DNA from: a virus
Length of the DNA stretch: 24,085 nucleotides
Virus record (IMG/VR): IMGVR_UViG_3300042987_000510
Coordinates: 1-24,085 of that record
Strand: one strand, 5' to 3'
The position numbers and the translations under genes are program-made. This document shows positions 1 to 8,966 of this stretch, one piece after another; position 1 is the first letter of the stretch; each line of letters opens with the position of its first letter. Under the pieces are notes generated by a model, which was not told the DNA's origin, searched no databases, and was given only the letters and a program-made list of their open reading frames with translations.

Positions 1-947
1 CCCACCAGGTTCGCCATGCGGCGGGCCGTGTTCAGGTCCGCCATCGGCTCGCCGTTAACGTCCTTCAGGTTCCGGTACGCATCGAACGCTGCGTTCGCTT
101 CGAGTTCGTACGAATGCGCGATTCCACCGACCGCGCCGCCGGCCAGCAAACCGGCCTTGGCGCCGGCCTCTGGGTTGCGCAGGAGTAACGCCCCCATGAC
201 GCCACCAGCCACGCCACCCCAGCCCGCCCCCTGTGCCGCTGCAAAGAGCCCTTGGCCCATCTGACGCGCCGCGTAGCTTGCCTGGGACACGGACCACATG
301 AGCCCCGGGGCAAGCTCGTCCTCGCGGGCCAGCGTGATCTGGCGAGCCTTGAGAGACTCCATGCGCGCCTGCTGGGCGGGGGTGAGCTTGCCGCCACGAC
401 GCTCGATGCCGACGAGATCCAGGTACGTGGGATCGGCTCGCTCCCAGCCGGCTTGCACACCGCGCACTGCCTGCTCGAACGTCGACAGCAGCGCGATGTC
501 CTTGCGCGCAAGAGCGGACCTCGCTGGGTCACCCGCAAGCCAGGCCGCGAACTTCGGACTGTTCTGTCGAAAGTTCGCCGGATCGAAAGACTTCAGTGCA
601 ACGGCGCGTTCGAGTTCGTCCAGGTTCTCCTCGACGTACTTTCGGGGGAGCCCTGACTTTTGCTCGACCGACAGGATTCGCGCGGCCATCTCCGGAGCCA
701 TCTCGGACCCGAGCGTTGCCGAGCGCTGCAACTGCGTGACGTCTGCGGCCGGCGCGGTGTACCGCTGCAGCTTGTCAACAGGCGCGGGTGTCGGAGCCGG
801 GGCCGCTTGCCGAGGACCGAAGACGCCGATCGAGCGAGTGAGGTCATCTACAGGCAATGCCGGTGGCATAACGCCAGCATCCTGTGGGGGTGCAGGAGGA
901 GGCGGCGTGGTCGACAGATAACGGTCGAATTTCGTCAGGTCGGCCAT
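1..947 (-). CDS. Large internal virion / DNA-ejection-type protein, N-terminal part (cut by left edge)
   Basis: An open frame of at least 315 codons starts with ATG at 947 and runs off the left edge without a stop. The start overlaps the stop of the preceding gene (TAATG). Residues 13-56 are rich in proline and alanine, residues 75-210 are helical and charged, and residues about 228-278 form a Gly/Ala-rich hydrophobic stretch (GWGGVAGGVMGALLL) that could insert in a membrane. The position after the tail proteins and two other ejection-type proteins, plus the overall character, fits the giant last virion protein of podoviruses (T7 gp16-like role, sometimes carrying a transglycosylase). No transglycosylase motif is visible in the part seen. 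Function is inferred mainly from position. Confidence 0.7.
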   Translation of the reverse strand, partial: MADLTKFDRYLSTTPPPPAPPQDAGVMPPALPVDDLTRSIGVFGPRQAAPAPTPAPVDKLQRYTAPAADVTQLQRSATLGSEMAPEMAARILSVEQKSGLPRKYVEENLDELERAVALKSFDPANFRQNSPKFAAWLAGDPARSALARKDIALLSTFEQAVRGVQAGWERADPTYLDLVGIERRGGKLTPAQQARMESLKARQITLAREDELAPGLMWSVSQASYAARQMGQGLFAAAQGAGWGGVAGGVMGALLLRNPEAGAKAGLLAGGAVGGIAHSYELEANAAFDAYRNLKDVNGEPMADLNTARRMANLV

Positions 948-2854
948 TACTTCACATTGCCTCGCAGGATGTTCTGGTACAACTCGGGCGGCCCGTTAAG
1001 TTCAAAGACCGCGGCCGCGCGCTCCAACGGCTCCTTCAGCAGCGCGCGGATTTCGGCGTCACTGCGCTTCTCGAACCCCTTGCGGTTAGCGCGTACGAAC
1101 TCGATTGAACGCGTCATCAGTTCAGGATCAACTTGCTCGATCGGGATGCGCGCACTACGGAACACCTCCTGAGCCTTTTCCGGTTCCGCGGTGGAGATTG
1201 CAAGGCGCGACACTTCCTTCGAACCCAACCCGAAGAACCCGCTGCTGATCTTCACCTTTTGCTTGACGGCATCCCGCATGAGCTTTTCCTGCTCTTCGCC
1301 GGTCAAGGGCCGCTTCAGTTCGTTCTCGCGGGTCTGGATCAACTGGTTGACCTCACGGAACATCGTACTCAGTTCGGCCTGCGTCTCCTTGTCCTTGCTC
1401 GTCTTGGGCTTGCCCGTAAGCAGGTTGGCATCGTAATCATAGTCACGGATGATCGACTTGAACGTCTCTTGCGTCATGCGCGCCTGCTTGACCGCACCAG
1501 GCTTCTGCAGCCGGGCGTGGGCCATGAGAAGTTCCTTCGCGTTGTTCGGGCCAAGCTGCAACGCGAGCGGCCCTGCGATCGTGTTCGGGTTCATGGCGCC
1601 CAGCGTCTCGGGGTTCGCCAGGTACATCAGGGTGGCAATCTCACCTTCTCGCTCGCGACGGGCCATAGCTCTGGCTTCCTCCGCGGCCGCGCGGGCGGAC
1701 AGGCTGGCGGCGCGAGAAGCTGCCGACGTGTTGAGCGCATCGATATGCTGAATGAATCGCGCCTTTTGGTCGCCATCGAGCGCCTGGTACTCGGGGGTCT
1801 TCATCACGTCAGCCGGCGACATCTTCTTTTCGTGCAGGTTCTGCATCACGCTAGCGAGGTTCGCGTGGTTGCTCTCGCGCTGCTGTTGTTGAATCTTGCT
1901 CGCACGGTAGTCGGCTTCCTGGCGCGCGAGTCTCAGGCCCTCGGGGTCGCCCGCGAACTCCTTGCGAAGCGCGGCATCGAGTTCGAGCGCGGGGAATGGC
2001 GCGTTCGGATTGGCAGGTACAATGCGCGCGAATATGCCATCGACCTTCTCCTGGGCTTCCGCGATCTTGATCTGAGGTTTGACCTTGGCGTCGATCGCTT
2101 CCTTGTCGCTCGTCGTCAGGGAAGCCGTGGCCTTGCCCATGAGTTCACGCGCGAGCTTGGTGTCGCCCGCGGCGACGGCCGCCTGGATTCGGTGAGTCCA
2201 GAGGTTGCTTTCGACTTGCTGCACGGCGAGCTTGACAGACTCCTCGCTCGCGCCGACGGCCCAGCTTTTGGCGAAGTTCTCGGTGAGAGCCTTGGCCCGC
2301 GCGAGTTCCGCCTGGAAAAGCGCGTCGTCCCCAAATGCGCGCCACGCATTGGCCTTGATGGTCTTGATCGAGTCATCGAAGACCTTGCCCTCGTAGGCCG
2401 AGCGCTCCTTCGCCGAATGCTCGTAGAGCGCTGCACGATGACGCAGGGCAGCCGATGCGGCAAGCTGAGAGAACCGCTGCTTCGCCCCGGGTGAGTCGAG
2501 GCTGTCAGCGAGCTTCTTGCGCTCGTCCTCGAACTGTTCCGCGTACTTGCGGTTGAACTCGGGCTTGAGCGTGTTCTCGCCTTGAGCGGTCTTCCACCCG
2601 GTCTGGGGATCGTTCGCAATCTGGTTCAGGCGCTCCTGGTACTGGTTGAACCGGTCTTCCGCCTGCAGCGTATCGAATTGTTCCTGGGCTTTGTACAGGT
2701 GCTCGGAGGCCGCGCCGAACTGCCCGCCCGCGGCATACATGCCCCGAGCCGCGTCGTCCTCACCACCGGTCGCCCCCTTGTAGGACGCCACCGCGAGCGA
2801 AGGCTGGACGCCGACGACGCCGAGATCCTGTGCGCTGGGGAGTGCTTTCGCCAT
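947..2854 (-). CDS. Internal virion protein, helical (T7 gp15-like position)
   Basis: The gene encodes 635 residues. Its ATG lies one base after the stop of the preceding gene. The protein is almost entirely predicted helix, rich in Ala, Glu, Lys, Gln and Arg, with coiled-coil-like stretches (for example the QQQQRESNHANLA and AAAEEARAMARRERE segments) and no obvious membrane segment or catalytic motif. It sits between a short gp14-like protein and a very large membrane-active-looking protein, which is the usual order of the three podovirus internal core/ejection proteins that form the DNA delivery conduit. I call it an internal virion protein from position and composition; I do not recognise a specific family. 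No strong ribosome binding site is visible, so translation may be coupled to the gene before it. Confidence 0.75.
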   Translation of the reverse strand: MAKALPSAQDLGVVGVQPSLAVASYKGATGGEDDAARGMYAAGGQFGAASEHLYKAQEQFDTLQAEDRFNQYQERLNQIANDPQTGWKTAQGENTLKPEFNRKYAEQFEDERKKLADSLDSPGAKQRFSQLAASAALRHRAALYEHSAKERSAYEGKVFDDSIKTIKANAWRAFGDDALFQAELARAKALTENFAKSWAVGASEESVKLAVQQVESNLWTHRIQAAVAAGDTKLARELMGKATASLTTSDKEAIDAKVKPQIKIAEAQEKVDGIFARIVPANPNAPFPALELDAALRKEFAGDPEGLRLARQEADYRASKIQQQQRESNHANLASVMQNLHEKKMSPADVMKTPEYQALDGDQKARFIQHIDALNTSAASRAASLSARAAAEEARAMARREREGEIATLMYLANPETLGAMNPNTIAGPLALQLGPNNAKELLMAHARLQKPGAVKQARMTQETFKSIIRDYDYDANLLTGKPKTSKDKETQAELSTMFREVNQLIQTRENELKRPLTGEEQEKLMRDAVKQKVKISSGFFGLGSKEVSRLAISTAEPEKAQEVFRSARIPIEQVDPELMTRSIEFVRANRKGFEKRSDAEIRALLKEPLERAAAVFELNGPPELYQNILRGNVK

Positions 2855-2855
2855 G

Positions 2856-3446
2856 TCAGAAGTCCCAGGCCGGTGAGTCGAGCACGTTCATCGCTTCGGC
2901 CTGCGCGGGCGCGGATGGGGTTGCATCCTTCGGCCAATACTTCTGGAACAGACTCGCCCCGCCTTCGGCCAAGGTTCCCACGGCAGCCATGCGGTAGGAG
3001 TTCTTCGCCGATCGCGCATCCGCCATGCCGAGCGCCGCGTCGTACTGCTTGCCCTTGGCCTGCATCTCGAAGAGACGACCCTTCTCCTCACCACCGTAGA
3101 GGGCCGCCTGGACGTTGTACGACCGCTGGGCCATCGCGCTCGCCATGATGTTGAGCACGGTCGGGTCCGCCCCGCCTGCGCCCGCGCGAGCCTGGATGGC
3201 GGACATGAGACGCTGACCTTCCAACCCCTTGAAGTACGCGTCCCTCTGGGACGCTGCCTTCGCCTGGCCGGCGTTGATGCGAAGCTGGGCCGCCTCGAAC
3301 TCTGCCGCTTGCTGTCTGCGAGACGCCGCTTCGACCGCGGCCTTGCCAATGCCAAGAGCACCGGCAGCCTTGAGCCCGGAGCCGAACGCCAGCGTGAGCG
3401 CCGGCACGTACTGCTTGCTGAATATTTTTCCGAAGTCGAAATCCAT
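2856..3446 (-). CDS. Internal virion protein, gp14-like
   Basis: The chosen ATG at 3446 (MDFDFGKIFSK) gives 196 residues; it follows the previous stop by two bases and has a GAGGTG ribosome site about seven bases upstream that overlaps that stop. Longer in-frame starts would overlap the tail gene and lack support. The sequence has an N-terminal hydrophobic Ala/Gly segment (about residues 12-40), a long Ala/Gln/Arg helix (about 40-85), then an AGAGGADPTVLNIMA segment and another helix. This pattern (helix, Gly-rich turn with a DPTV-like element, helix) matches the short internal virion proteins found just after the tail tube genes in many podoviruses. It probably joins the ejected core complex. 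Identification is by pattern memory and position. Confidence 0.75.
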   Translation of the reverse strand: MDFDFGKIFSKQYVPALTLAFGSGLKAAGALGIGKAAVEAASRRQQAAEFEAAQLRINAGQAKAASQRDAYFKGLEGQRLMSAIQARAGAGGADPTVLNIMASAMAQRSYNVQAALYGGEEKGRLFEMQAKGKQYDAALGMADARSAKNSYRMAAVGTLAEGGASLFQKYWPKDATPSAPAQAEAMNVLDSPAWDF

Positions 3447-3448
3447 AA

Positions 3449-6400
3449 TCACACCTCGGCCACGAGTTTGACTGCCAGCACGGTACACGGCCTCGGTGCC
3501 TGGGCCTTCAGGCATATGCGAAGATCGGTCGCCCAGGTCGAGGGAAACTGTATCATGTCGGCGTCATAGTCCGTATCGATGTTGTCCGGGTCCACGGGCG
3601 CCCAGCCGTCCATCTCCGGGCGATCGTCCAGCGTGTCGTAGTCCGGGCCGAACCGGATTCCCTTGGCGTGCGTGTCAGCCAGCACGAGTGCCAGCCCGGT
3701 GATCCGGCGCTCCTTGCCGAACAGGATCTCGGTCTGAGTCTGCAGCATGAGCTTGGAGCTTTTGAACCGCGCATAGTACGGCAGGCCGACGGTGATGTTG
3801 GTCGTGGCCGCCGGCAACGTGATCTCGCCGTTCGCCACGGTGTAGGTCTGCTCGTAGTTCTCGTCCGTACCGAGATCCACACCATCTGCCCACACGACGA
3901 CGTCTTCGCCTTCCAGGTGATCGAGCCCGGTCACGGTGTCGGTCGCGACCCCGCTGTAGTTCACGTAGCTGTCGGCCAGATTGTTGAGGAAGTCGTCGGT
4001 CGTCCCCTCGACGATCAGCGTGCCCGTGGAATCGTAGAGAACCTCGGGCCCACCGTAGGTGATCTTGACGAGGTAGAGGTTGCCACCAGAGGCGGCCTTC
4101 ACTGCGACGTATCCGTAGTTCGACTGGTACGAGAGTGTCGGCGGCACCAGATTCCACGGATAGATGTCCGCGGTGCTGTCGGTCAGGCTCACGGTCACCG
4201 TGTCGACAAGCACCTTGGGGTTGCCCGTGTACCGGTAGATGTACGCACGCCCGGAAGCCGCGTCCGCCCGGTAAGCCATGAATAGCACATCGGTCGCTTC
4301 ATCGTAGTGAATCCAGCGACCGTAGTACGCACCGCCTGCTTCAAACGTCATTAGCTGTTCCCACGTGCCGCTGTTGGCAGTCGGCGTGGTCGACCATCCC
4401 GAGTACGCGTACAGGTAGGCAGGGCTGCTCGATCCCGTGTCCGCAACGATGACGTAGAGCTTCTGCGTCACCGAGTCGTAGGCAGGCCGGCTCTTGATCT
4501 GTAGAACCGAGCCCGCAAGCAGAGGCCCGTCGTGAATTGCGTACGCGCCCGTGGTCGCGACAATCTGAAACAGCTTGGTGCCAGGGGTCGTTGGTGCTGG
4601 CACTTGCTTGCCGAGCCACAGATGATTGTTGCTGTCCCAGACGGCCGGGCGGAACCCCGAATTGAAATCAAAGTTGACGTTGGTGATCGTCCACACGGCC
4701 GCGCCCAGGCTTCCGCCGCTGATGCTCGGGGTGTACATGCTCATTGTCGAACTGTAACCGAGCCACACGCGAGACGGTGTGTCCTGGGCCGCGAGGAAGT
4801 AGGACGGGTTGAGCCCGATGTACCCCATGTCGGTGAGCACGTGCGTGGTCGTGTTCATTACCTTGATGGGGCCGTTCGGCGTGAACCGGCCCGAGATCCA
4901 CAGGTTGCCGCCCTCCTTGGACAGGCCGCCGATCAGCGTGAGTGCCCCCGAGCTTTCAATGTCGCCTATGCCGGTGACCACTTCCGGAGGAGACGTGAAC
5001 GTCGCCTCATCATGGATCGAGACGTCATCGCTGTTGCTGCCGACCGCATAAATTTCCGCAAGGTCCGCGTTGTACACCGCGCCGACCGTGTCATCCGGGT
5101 AGGTCGCGTTGACGTCCGTCTCGCAGAAGTCGAACGTGCTGTAGGCATTGAGCAGGCTCGCATCCCCCAGCCCGAGGCCGCCGCGAGACTGGCTCGCCTG
5201 CGACCACTTCTCCAGGTAGCGAACTGTCGCACCATCGATCGTGCGCTTGACGACGTAGTAGATGTAGTCGTCTGTCACGCCCGACTGCGCAGGCAGCACG
5301 ACGACATCCTCGACTTCACCCAGCGTGTCGATCTCGCACCAGGCAGTCACATCTTCGTTCTTGTCGATCACGAGCAGCGCAACCGTTCCATCGGATCGGA
5401 TACAGTGGATGCGCGTGTCGGGCTGCCGTTGCACGGCCAGGCGAACGATCCCGGGGGAGCCGATCTCAGGCACGAGCGCGCACAGGTCATTGGCACTGTA
5501 TTCCAGCGTGCCGCTGGCGAGCGCGTTCTCGTAGACCTTCATGCCGGTTCTATTCGCGAAGATCGCGCGCGAGTCCATGCGACCAGGCATGACCGGGGCC
5601 GAGCCCTGGTCGCTCGTTGCTTTCACGTTGAACTGCGTGGGGGTCAGCGGTTCATCGAGCGAGGACGATCTGGCGGCGTACTCGTTGAGGTCCGCACCGA
5701 TCAGCAGCCGCTGGGACGACACGAGCCAGTTGATGTTGTCGACCGGGCCCGCGCCGAGGCTGCGCGAGATCGGACCCGCATCCCCTTCGTAGTCCGGGTC
5801 AAACGAGTCGAACGCATCGGTGATGCTTCCCCATACCTTCGACTTGCCGGCCCACCACAGGCGCCCCTCGTGGAACGTGACCGCAGTCGGCCAGCCGCGA
5901 TAGTCTGACCAGGCACCCTCGGCCCAGATTTCCGTGGCGCCCGTGCCACCCAGATCACTCAGCACGTCGGCGCTGACCGACGTGACGCTAGTGAACCCGG
6001 TGATACGCACGACCCCGGACGTCGACCCGAGCGCGTAGTCGAGGGTGGCAGTCAGCGTCCCCGAGGTGTAGTTGCCAGTTTTGAATCCGATCCGATACCA
6101 CGCGATCTGGTTGTCCAGACCATCGTCATATGTCTCGGTGGTGTTTGCGGTCCAGCTTAGGGTGGTCACGTCTTCCCATGGACCTTCGTCGGAATCGAGA
6201 GATCGTTGCAGCGTGACCGTGCCGGCCCACGTGCCGGCGAGGATGATCGTGAACACGCGAGACGAATCCACGCCTGTGATGCGGATCGCGTTGGTGAACG
6301 TGTCCGCGGCCGAGATGTTGCTCGCGACCGTCTGCCCGTCCGAGGTGAGACGAAAGAGCGCGCCAACGTGGGTCGTGCGGAAGAGGTTGGTGCTTGCGGT

Positions 6401-7327
6401 GAGCGTGATCGAGCCCGTTATCGCACTCGGGGTCAGGGTCGTGTTGGTGACGTTCTCGGTTCTGAACGGGCCATCCTCGGGCTCGTACTTGACGACGCTC
6501 CACGAGTGAATGTCCCAGCGCTGGATAATGTATGGTGCGACGTCCGCACACGCGACGAAGACGTAGTCACCGGACTGGTCCCACCGGATATCGTCCAGGT
6601 TGGACGAAGTCCAGGGGGCGTCGATCGAGAACACGCCAGCGGACTCGACCGTGACCGAGTTGACCAGCACCGGGCGCGCAAGGCGGGACATGATGCGAAT
6701 GTAGAACGTCGTGCCGGTCGGCGTGAACGCAAGCGAATGGGTGCCGGTGCCGAGGGAAAGCTCGCGCACGTACTGCTCGCCACCTTGCACGGTGCCGACC
6801 ATGAACGTCACAGGGCCCCGGATGACCGACACGCGGATCGCGTGCTCGATGTTCACGTCACCCCCGGACACGGTCACGGCTTGGTCGAGGATCGCCGCAT
6901 TGGTGCCGTCGCCCAGGAGTTGCGCGTACCCGGAGCTATTCCAGGTCGATGCCGCGCCAGTTTCGTCGTTGTCGGTCCAGCCGCTGATATCGCTCGTGAA
7001 GTTGCCGTTGGTGATGCCAGTGCCGACTGTTTCACGTGTAACCAGTTCGTCCGACCACCAGACCCGCATCGTGGTGTTGGTGATCTCAAGCAAGTGTGTG
7101 TCGGTGACCGAGAACACGAACGGGATGAACTTGGCAGCCAGGTTCGAGCGCGTGGACCCAAGGTACTTCCACCCGGGGCGGATACTCATGGAGCCCAACA
7201 CGCGAGGGATGAAGTTCCACATCTCCTCGGCGGACATGGCGAGCCGCTTGACGTCCACGCGAGCAAGCCCCAGCCGGGAGACGATCCCCCGGTTGAAGGC
7301 GAGCAGGGCTGTCGTCAGTTGCCCCAT
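3449..7327 (-). CDS. Tail tubular protein B-like tail protein with inserted domains
   Basis: The gene encodes 1292 residues from an ATG whose A is shared with the stop of the gene before it (TGATG). The N-terminus (MGQLTTALLAFNRGIVS, then SAEEMWNFIPRVLGSM) and the C-terminal part (TGLDHLEGEDVVVWADG, then GLPYYARFKSSKLML and ERRITGLALVL) match the tail tubular/stabilisation proteins of podoviruses that form the tail nozzle. Residues about 100-235 look like a beta-sandwich, carbohydrate-binding-type domain (NGNFTSDISGWTDNDETGA onward). Residues about 745-1110 form an extra region with seven repeated beta-rich elements, consistent with a seven-bladed propeller inserted between the LEKWSQ element and the C-terminal nozzle part. 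Relatives I know are markedly shorter. The inserted domains may contact the host surface. Confidence 0.85.
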   Translation of the reverse strand: MGQLTTALLAFNRGIVSRLGLARVDVKRLAMSAEEMWNFIPRVLGSMSIRPGWKYLGSTRSNLAAKFIPFVFSVTDTHLLEITNTTMRVWWSDELVTRETVGTGITNGNFTSDISGWTDNDETGAASTWNSSGYAQLLGDGTNAAILDQAVTVSGGDVNIEHAIRVSVIRGPVTFMVGTVQGGEQYVRELSLGTGTHSLAFTPTGTTFYIRIMSRLARPVLVNSVTVESAGVFSIDAPWTSSNLDDIRWDQSGDYVFVACADVAPYIIQRWDIHSWSVVKYEPEDGPFRTENVTNTTLTPSAITGSITLTASTNLFRTTHVGALFRLTSDGQTVASNISAADTFTNAIRITGVDSSRVFTIILAGTWAGTVTLQRSLDSDEGPWEDVTTLSWTANTTETYDDGLDNQIAWYRIGFKTGNYTSGTLTATLDYALGSTSGVVRITGFTSVTSVSADVLSDLGGTGATEIWAEGAWSDYRGWPTAVTFHEGRLWWAGKSKVWGSITDAFDSFDPDYEGDAGPISRSLGAGPVDNINWLVSSQRLLIGADLNEYAARSSSLDEPLTPTQFNVKATSDQGSAPVMPGRMDSRAIFANRTGMKVYENALASGTLEYSANDLCALVPEIGSPGIVRLAVQRQPDTRIHCIRSDGTVALLVIDKNEDVTAWCEIDTLGEVEDVVVLPAQSGVTDDYIYYVVKRTIDGATVRYLEKWSQASQSRGGLGLGDASLLNAYSTFDFCETDVNATYPDDTVGAVYNADLAEIYAVGSNSDDVSIHDEATFTSPPEVVTGIGDIESSGALTLIGGLSKEGGNLWISGRFTPNGPIKVMNTTTHVLTDMGYIGLNPSYFLAAQDTPSRVWLGYSSTMSMYTPSISGGSLGAAVWTITNVNFDFNSGFRPAVWDSNNHLWLGKQVPAPTTPGTKLFQIVATTGAYAIHDGPLLAGSVLQIKSRPAYDSVTQKLYVIVADTGSSSPAYLYAYSGWSTTPTANSGTWEQLMTFEAGGAYYGRWIHYDEATDVLFMAYRADAASGRAYIYRYTGNPKVLVDTVTVSLTDSTADIYPWNLVPPTLSYQSNYGYVAVKAASGGNLYLVKITYGGPEVLYDSTGTLIVEGTTDDFLNNLADSYVNYSGVATDTVTGLDHLEGEDVVVWADGVDLGTDENYEQTYTVANGEITLPAATTNITVGLPYYARFKSSKLMLQTQTEILFGKERRITGLALVLADTHAKGIRFGPDYDTLDDRPEMDGWAPVDPDNIDTDYDADMIQFPSTWATDLRICLKAQAPRPCTVLAVKLVAEV

Positions 7328-7971
7328 CAGTACAGATCCCCCGTCCGGTAACCGAGGTCGTCGCGCGCGGAGTTGCTCATGCGAGCCCGGTTCCATCGGC
7401 CGGGAGGCAGCACCTTCGACGGGTCCGCCATCGCATCCTTGTTGAGCGCAAGCTTCTTCAGGCGCTCGGTTCGCTTTTCTGCTTTCTTCAGCGCCTCTTC
7501 GGAGGTGCTCATCTTGAATACAACCCGCTCGGCGAACCAGGCGGCGACGAAGTCCTCGAAGCTCCCGGGCCACCGGTTCATGTCGAGCCCGTATGCCTCG
7601 TCGTCGGACACGTACCGCACGTAGATCGAGTCGAGGTCCGCGTACCAATACCCAGCCTCGTCCACGTACCCGAGGAGGGGCTGTCGGAAGTAGGCGTCCT
7701 GGCAGACCGCAGACGTGACAACCCAGTCCGAGGGCTTGCTGAACGCACGCGAGTACCCGAAGGGTGGGGCCACGAGAGGATCGTAGTCGATCTGGATCGT
7801 TCGCATGGCGAACTTCCACTGCCCCTGCTCCAGGCACTTGCGGACCCCGCCCGTATCCCAGACTTGGTCGAGCAGCCGGCGGGGCTCCCGGGCTTCCGTA
7901 AGCGATGCGATGGCCCGCTCGCCCGCCATCAGCAATGCATTGTTGTAGAGCGTCAGTCGGCTGATCGTCAT
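7327..7971 (-). CDS. Tail tubular protein A-like head-tail adaptor
   Basis: The gene encodes 214 residues from ATG at 7971, which overlaps the previous stop (ATGA). The N-terminus MTISRLTLYNNALLMAGE is the hallmark of podovirus tail tubular A-like proteins (T7 gp11 group), which bind below the portal and join it to the nozzle. Further typical elements are the CLEQGQWKFAMR segment near residue 45, the FSKPSDWV segment, and the helical FVAAWFAERVVFKM region, followed by a Lys/Glu-rich helix and an Arg-rich tail ending NRARMSNSARDDLGYR. Its place immediately before the tail tubular B-like gene is the standard order. A much longer reading upstream in the same frame is rejected because it runs antisense-free through the neighbouring gene and has no family match. 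Confidence 0.88.
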   Translation of the reverse strand: MTISRLTLYNNALLMAGERAIASLTEAREPRRLLDQVWDTGGVRKCLEQGQWKFAMRTIQIDYDPLVAPPFGYSRAFSKPSDWVVTSAVCQDAYFRQPLLGYVDEAGYWYADLDSIYVRYVSDDEAYGLDMNRWPGSFEDFVAAWFAERVVFKMSTSEEALKKAEKRTERLKKLALNKDAMADPSKVLPPGRWNRARMSNSARDDLGYRTGDLY

Positions 7972-8489
7972 GCGGCCACCCCGTACAAAGTACCCACCCC
8001 GGCGCCGGTAGCGCTCAGGCCCACGGAGACGCGCGTGGCAGTGCGCATGGTGCCCACTGCGACCGCATCTGCGTCCAAATCTGTCGGCGCCTTGGGCGGC
8101 GTTTGAAGGGCTCCTGCGGTCGCTCCTGCAGCGGACAACGCGGCAGACGCCCGGGTAGCCGTTCGCAAGGTGCCAGTAGCAGCCCCGGTCGACTTGAGAT
8201 AGGGCCCGATCACGGCGTTCAGGGTCACCGAGGCCGAGCCCGCGCCCGACAGGGCCGTCGGGACCGAGGCGGACACGATGGCTCGGTCGGTGATCCGGCG
8301 CCAGTTGACCCCGTCGCTGAAGCATGTCACGGCTCCCCCCGTCTCGTCGGAGACGTGGACCTGGGCCCCCGTCCACTGGGAGGCGGGAGGAAGCTGGGAA
8401 ACCTGATACCGATCGAGGGCGAAAGGCTGGGCCTGCCGGGACAGAACTGCCCGGCGAAGAACGCCCCGCCTATCGGCCCGAGTCGTCAA
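7968..8489 (-). CDS. Podovirus structural protein with C-terminal repeats
   Basis: The gene encodes 173 residues. The only sensible start is TTG at 8489, which overlaps the previous stop (TTGA); no ATG or GTG lies near. Residues about 22-75 carry the pattern ALDRYQVSQLPPASQWTGAQ followed by VHVSDETGG and a CFSDGVNWRRITD element, a short beta domain seen in many phage tail or fibre-associated proteins. The remainder is a low-complexity Ala/Thr/Gly/Val tail with a 24-residue repeat: residues 106-129 (GTLRTATRASAALSAAGA...) and 146-169 (GTMRTATRVSVGLSATGA...). Its position between a small structural protein and the adaptor suggests a virion component. Exact role unknown. Confidence 0.7.
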   Translation of the reverse strand: MTTRADRRGVLRRAVLSRQAQPFALDRYQVSQLPPASQWTGAQVHVSDETGGAVTCFSDGVNWRRITDRAIVSASVPTALSGAGSASVTLNAVIGPYLKSTGAATGTLRTATRASAALSAAGATAGALQTPPKAPTDLDADAVAVGTMRTATRVSVGLSATGAGVGTLYGVAA

Positions 8490-8944
8490 CCTACGGTGGC
8501 CCCGATGGTGCGCTCGTGCTCACGCATCCACTGGTTGGCTTCTTCCTTGGTCGCGAACCCGTTTCGGATCGGCTCCAGGTCTGCCACGCGGATGACCGTG
8601 AACTTGTTCTGGGGGCCCTTCCACTCGACCCGGTGCTGGACGGCGACTGTCTCGGACACGTCCTTGGACGTGAGCTTGACGACGCGATCGAGAGCCACAC
8701 GGGCCCAGGTGCGGTCGCAGCCGGTGACGATGAGGTAGGCGACCCAGGTGCCGTCGTCGGCACGAGCCTCGATGTGATCGTAGGGCTTCATGTAGCTTGC
8801 CATGTGCGCCCAGAACCCGGGCACCATGATGTCTTCCTGCGACACACCGAACTCGATGTTGGCGACCCAGTCCTGGCGCTCGTACTCGGCGAGCCGCATG
8901 CGGGACTGATCGATCATGGGTGTGCGCTTCTTCTCTTCGGGCAT
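8486..8944 (-). CDS. Conserved phage protein of unknown function
   Basis: The gene encodes 152 residues from ATG at 8944, with a GGAGA ribosome site five bases upstream (CGGAGACATTCATG). The protein opens with charged residues and an RLAEYERQDW element, then a beta-rich middle (VAYLIVTGCDRTWARVALDRVV) and a C-terminal FATKEEANQWMREHE helix. Similar proteins occur between the capsid and tail genes of podoviruses, but I know no function. The gene follows a strong hairpin, so its transcript level may differ from the capsid genes. The middle of the protein is small and beta-rich, which would suit a virion or assembly role, but this is inference. Confidence 0.7.
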   Translation of the reverse strand: MPEEKKRTPMIDQSRMRLAEYERQDWVANIEFGVSQEDIMVPGFWAHMASYMKPYDHIEARADDGTWVAYLIVTGCDRTWARVALDRVVKLTSKDVSETVAVQHRVEWKGPQNKFTVIRVADLEPIRNGFATKEEANQWMREHERTIGATVG

Positions 8945-8966
8945 GAATGTCTCCGGTGGTTGAAGA

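Noticed and set aside
1133-2494. Long plus-strand frame of 453 codons
   Set aside because: It lies opposite the 635-residue internal virion protein. It is rich in Arg, Leu, Val and His as expected from the reverse strand of high-G+C coding DNA, and shows no domain.
4532-5908. Long plus-strand frame of 458 codons
   Set aside because: It is antisense to the clearly recognisable tail tubular B-like protein and has Arg/Asp/Val-rich low-information sequence without any family motif.
7972-8376. N-terminal extension of the tail tubular A-like protein to 349 residues
   Set aside because: The extra part is a different frame over the repeat-containing structural gene, and the family clearly starts at MTISRLTLYNNALLMAGE with an ATGA overlap.
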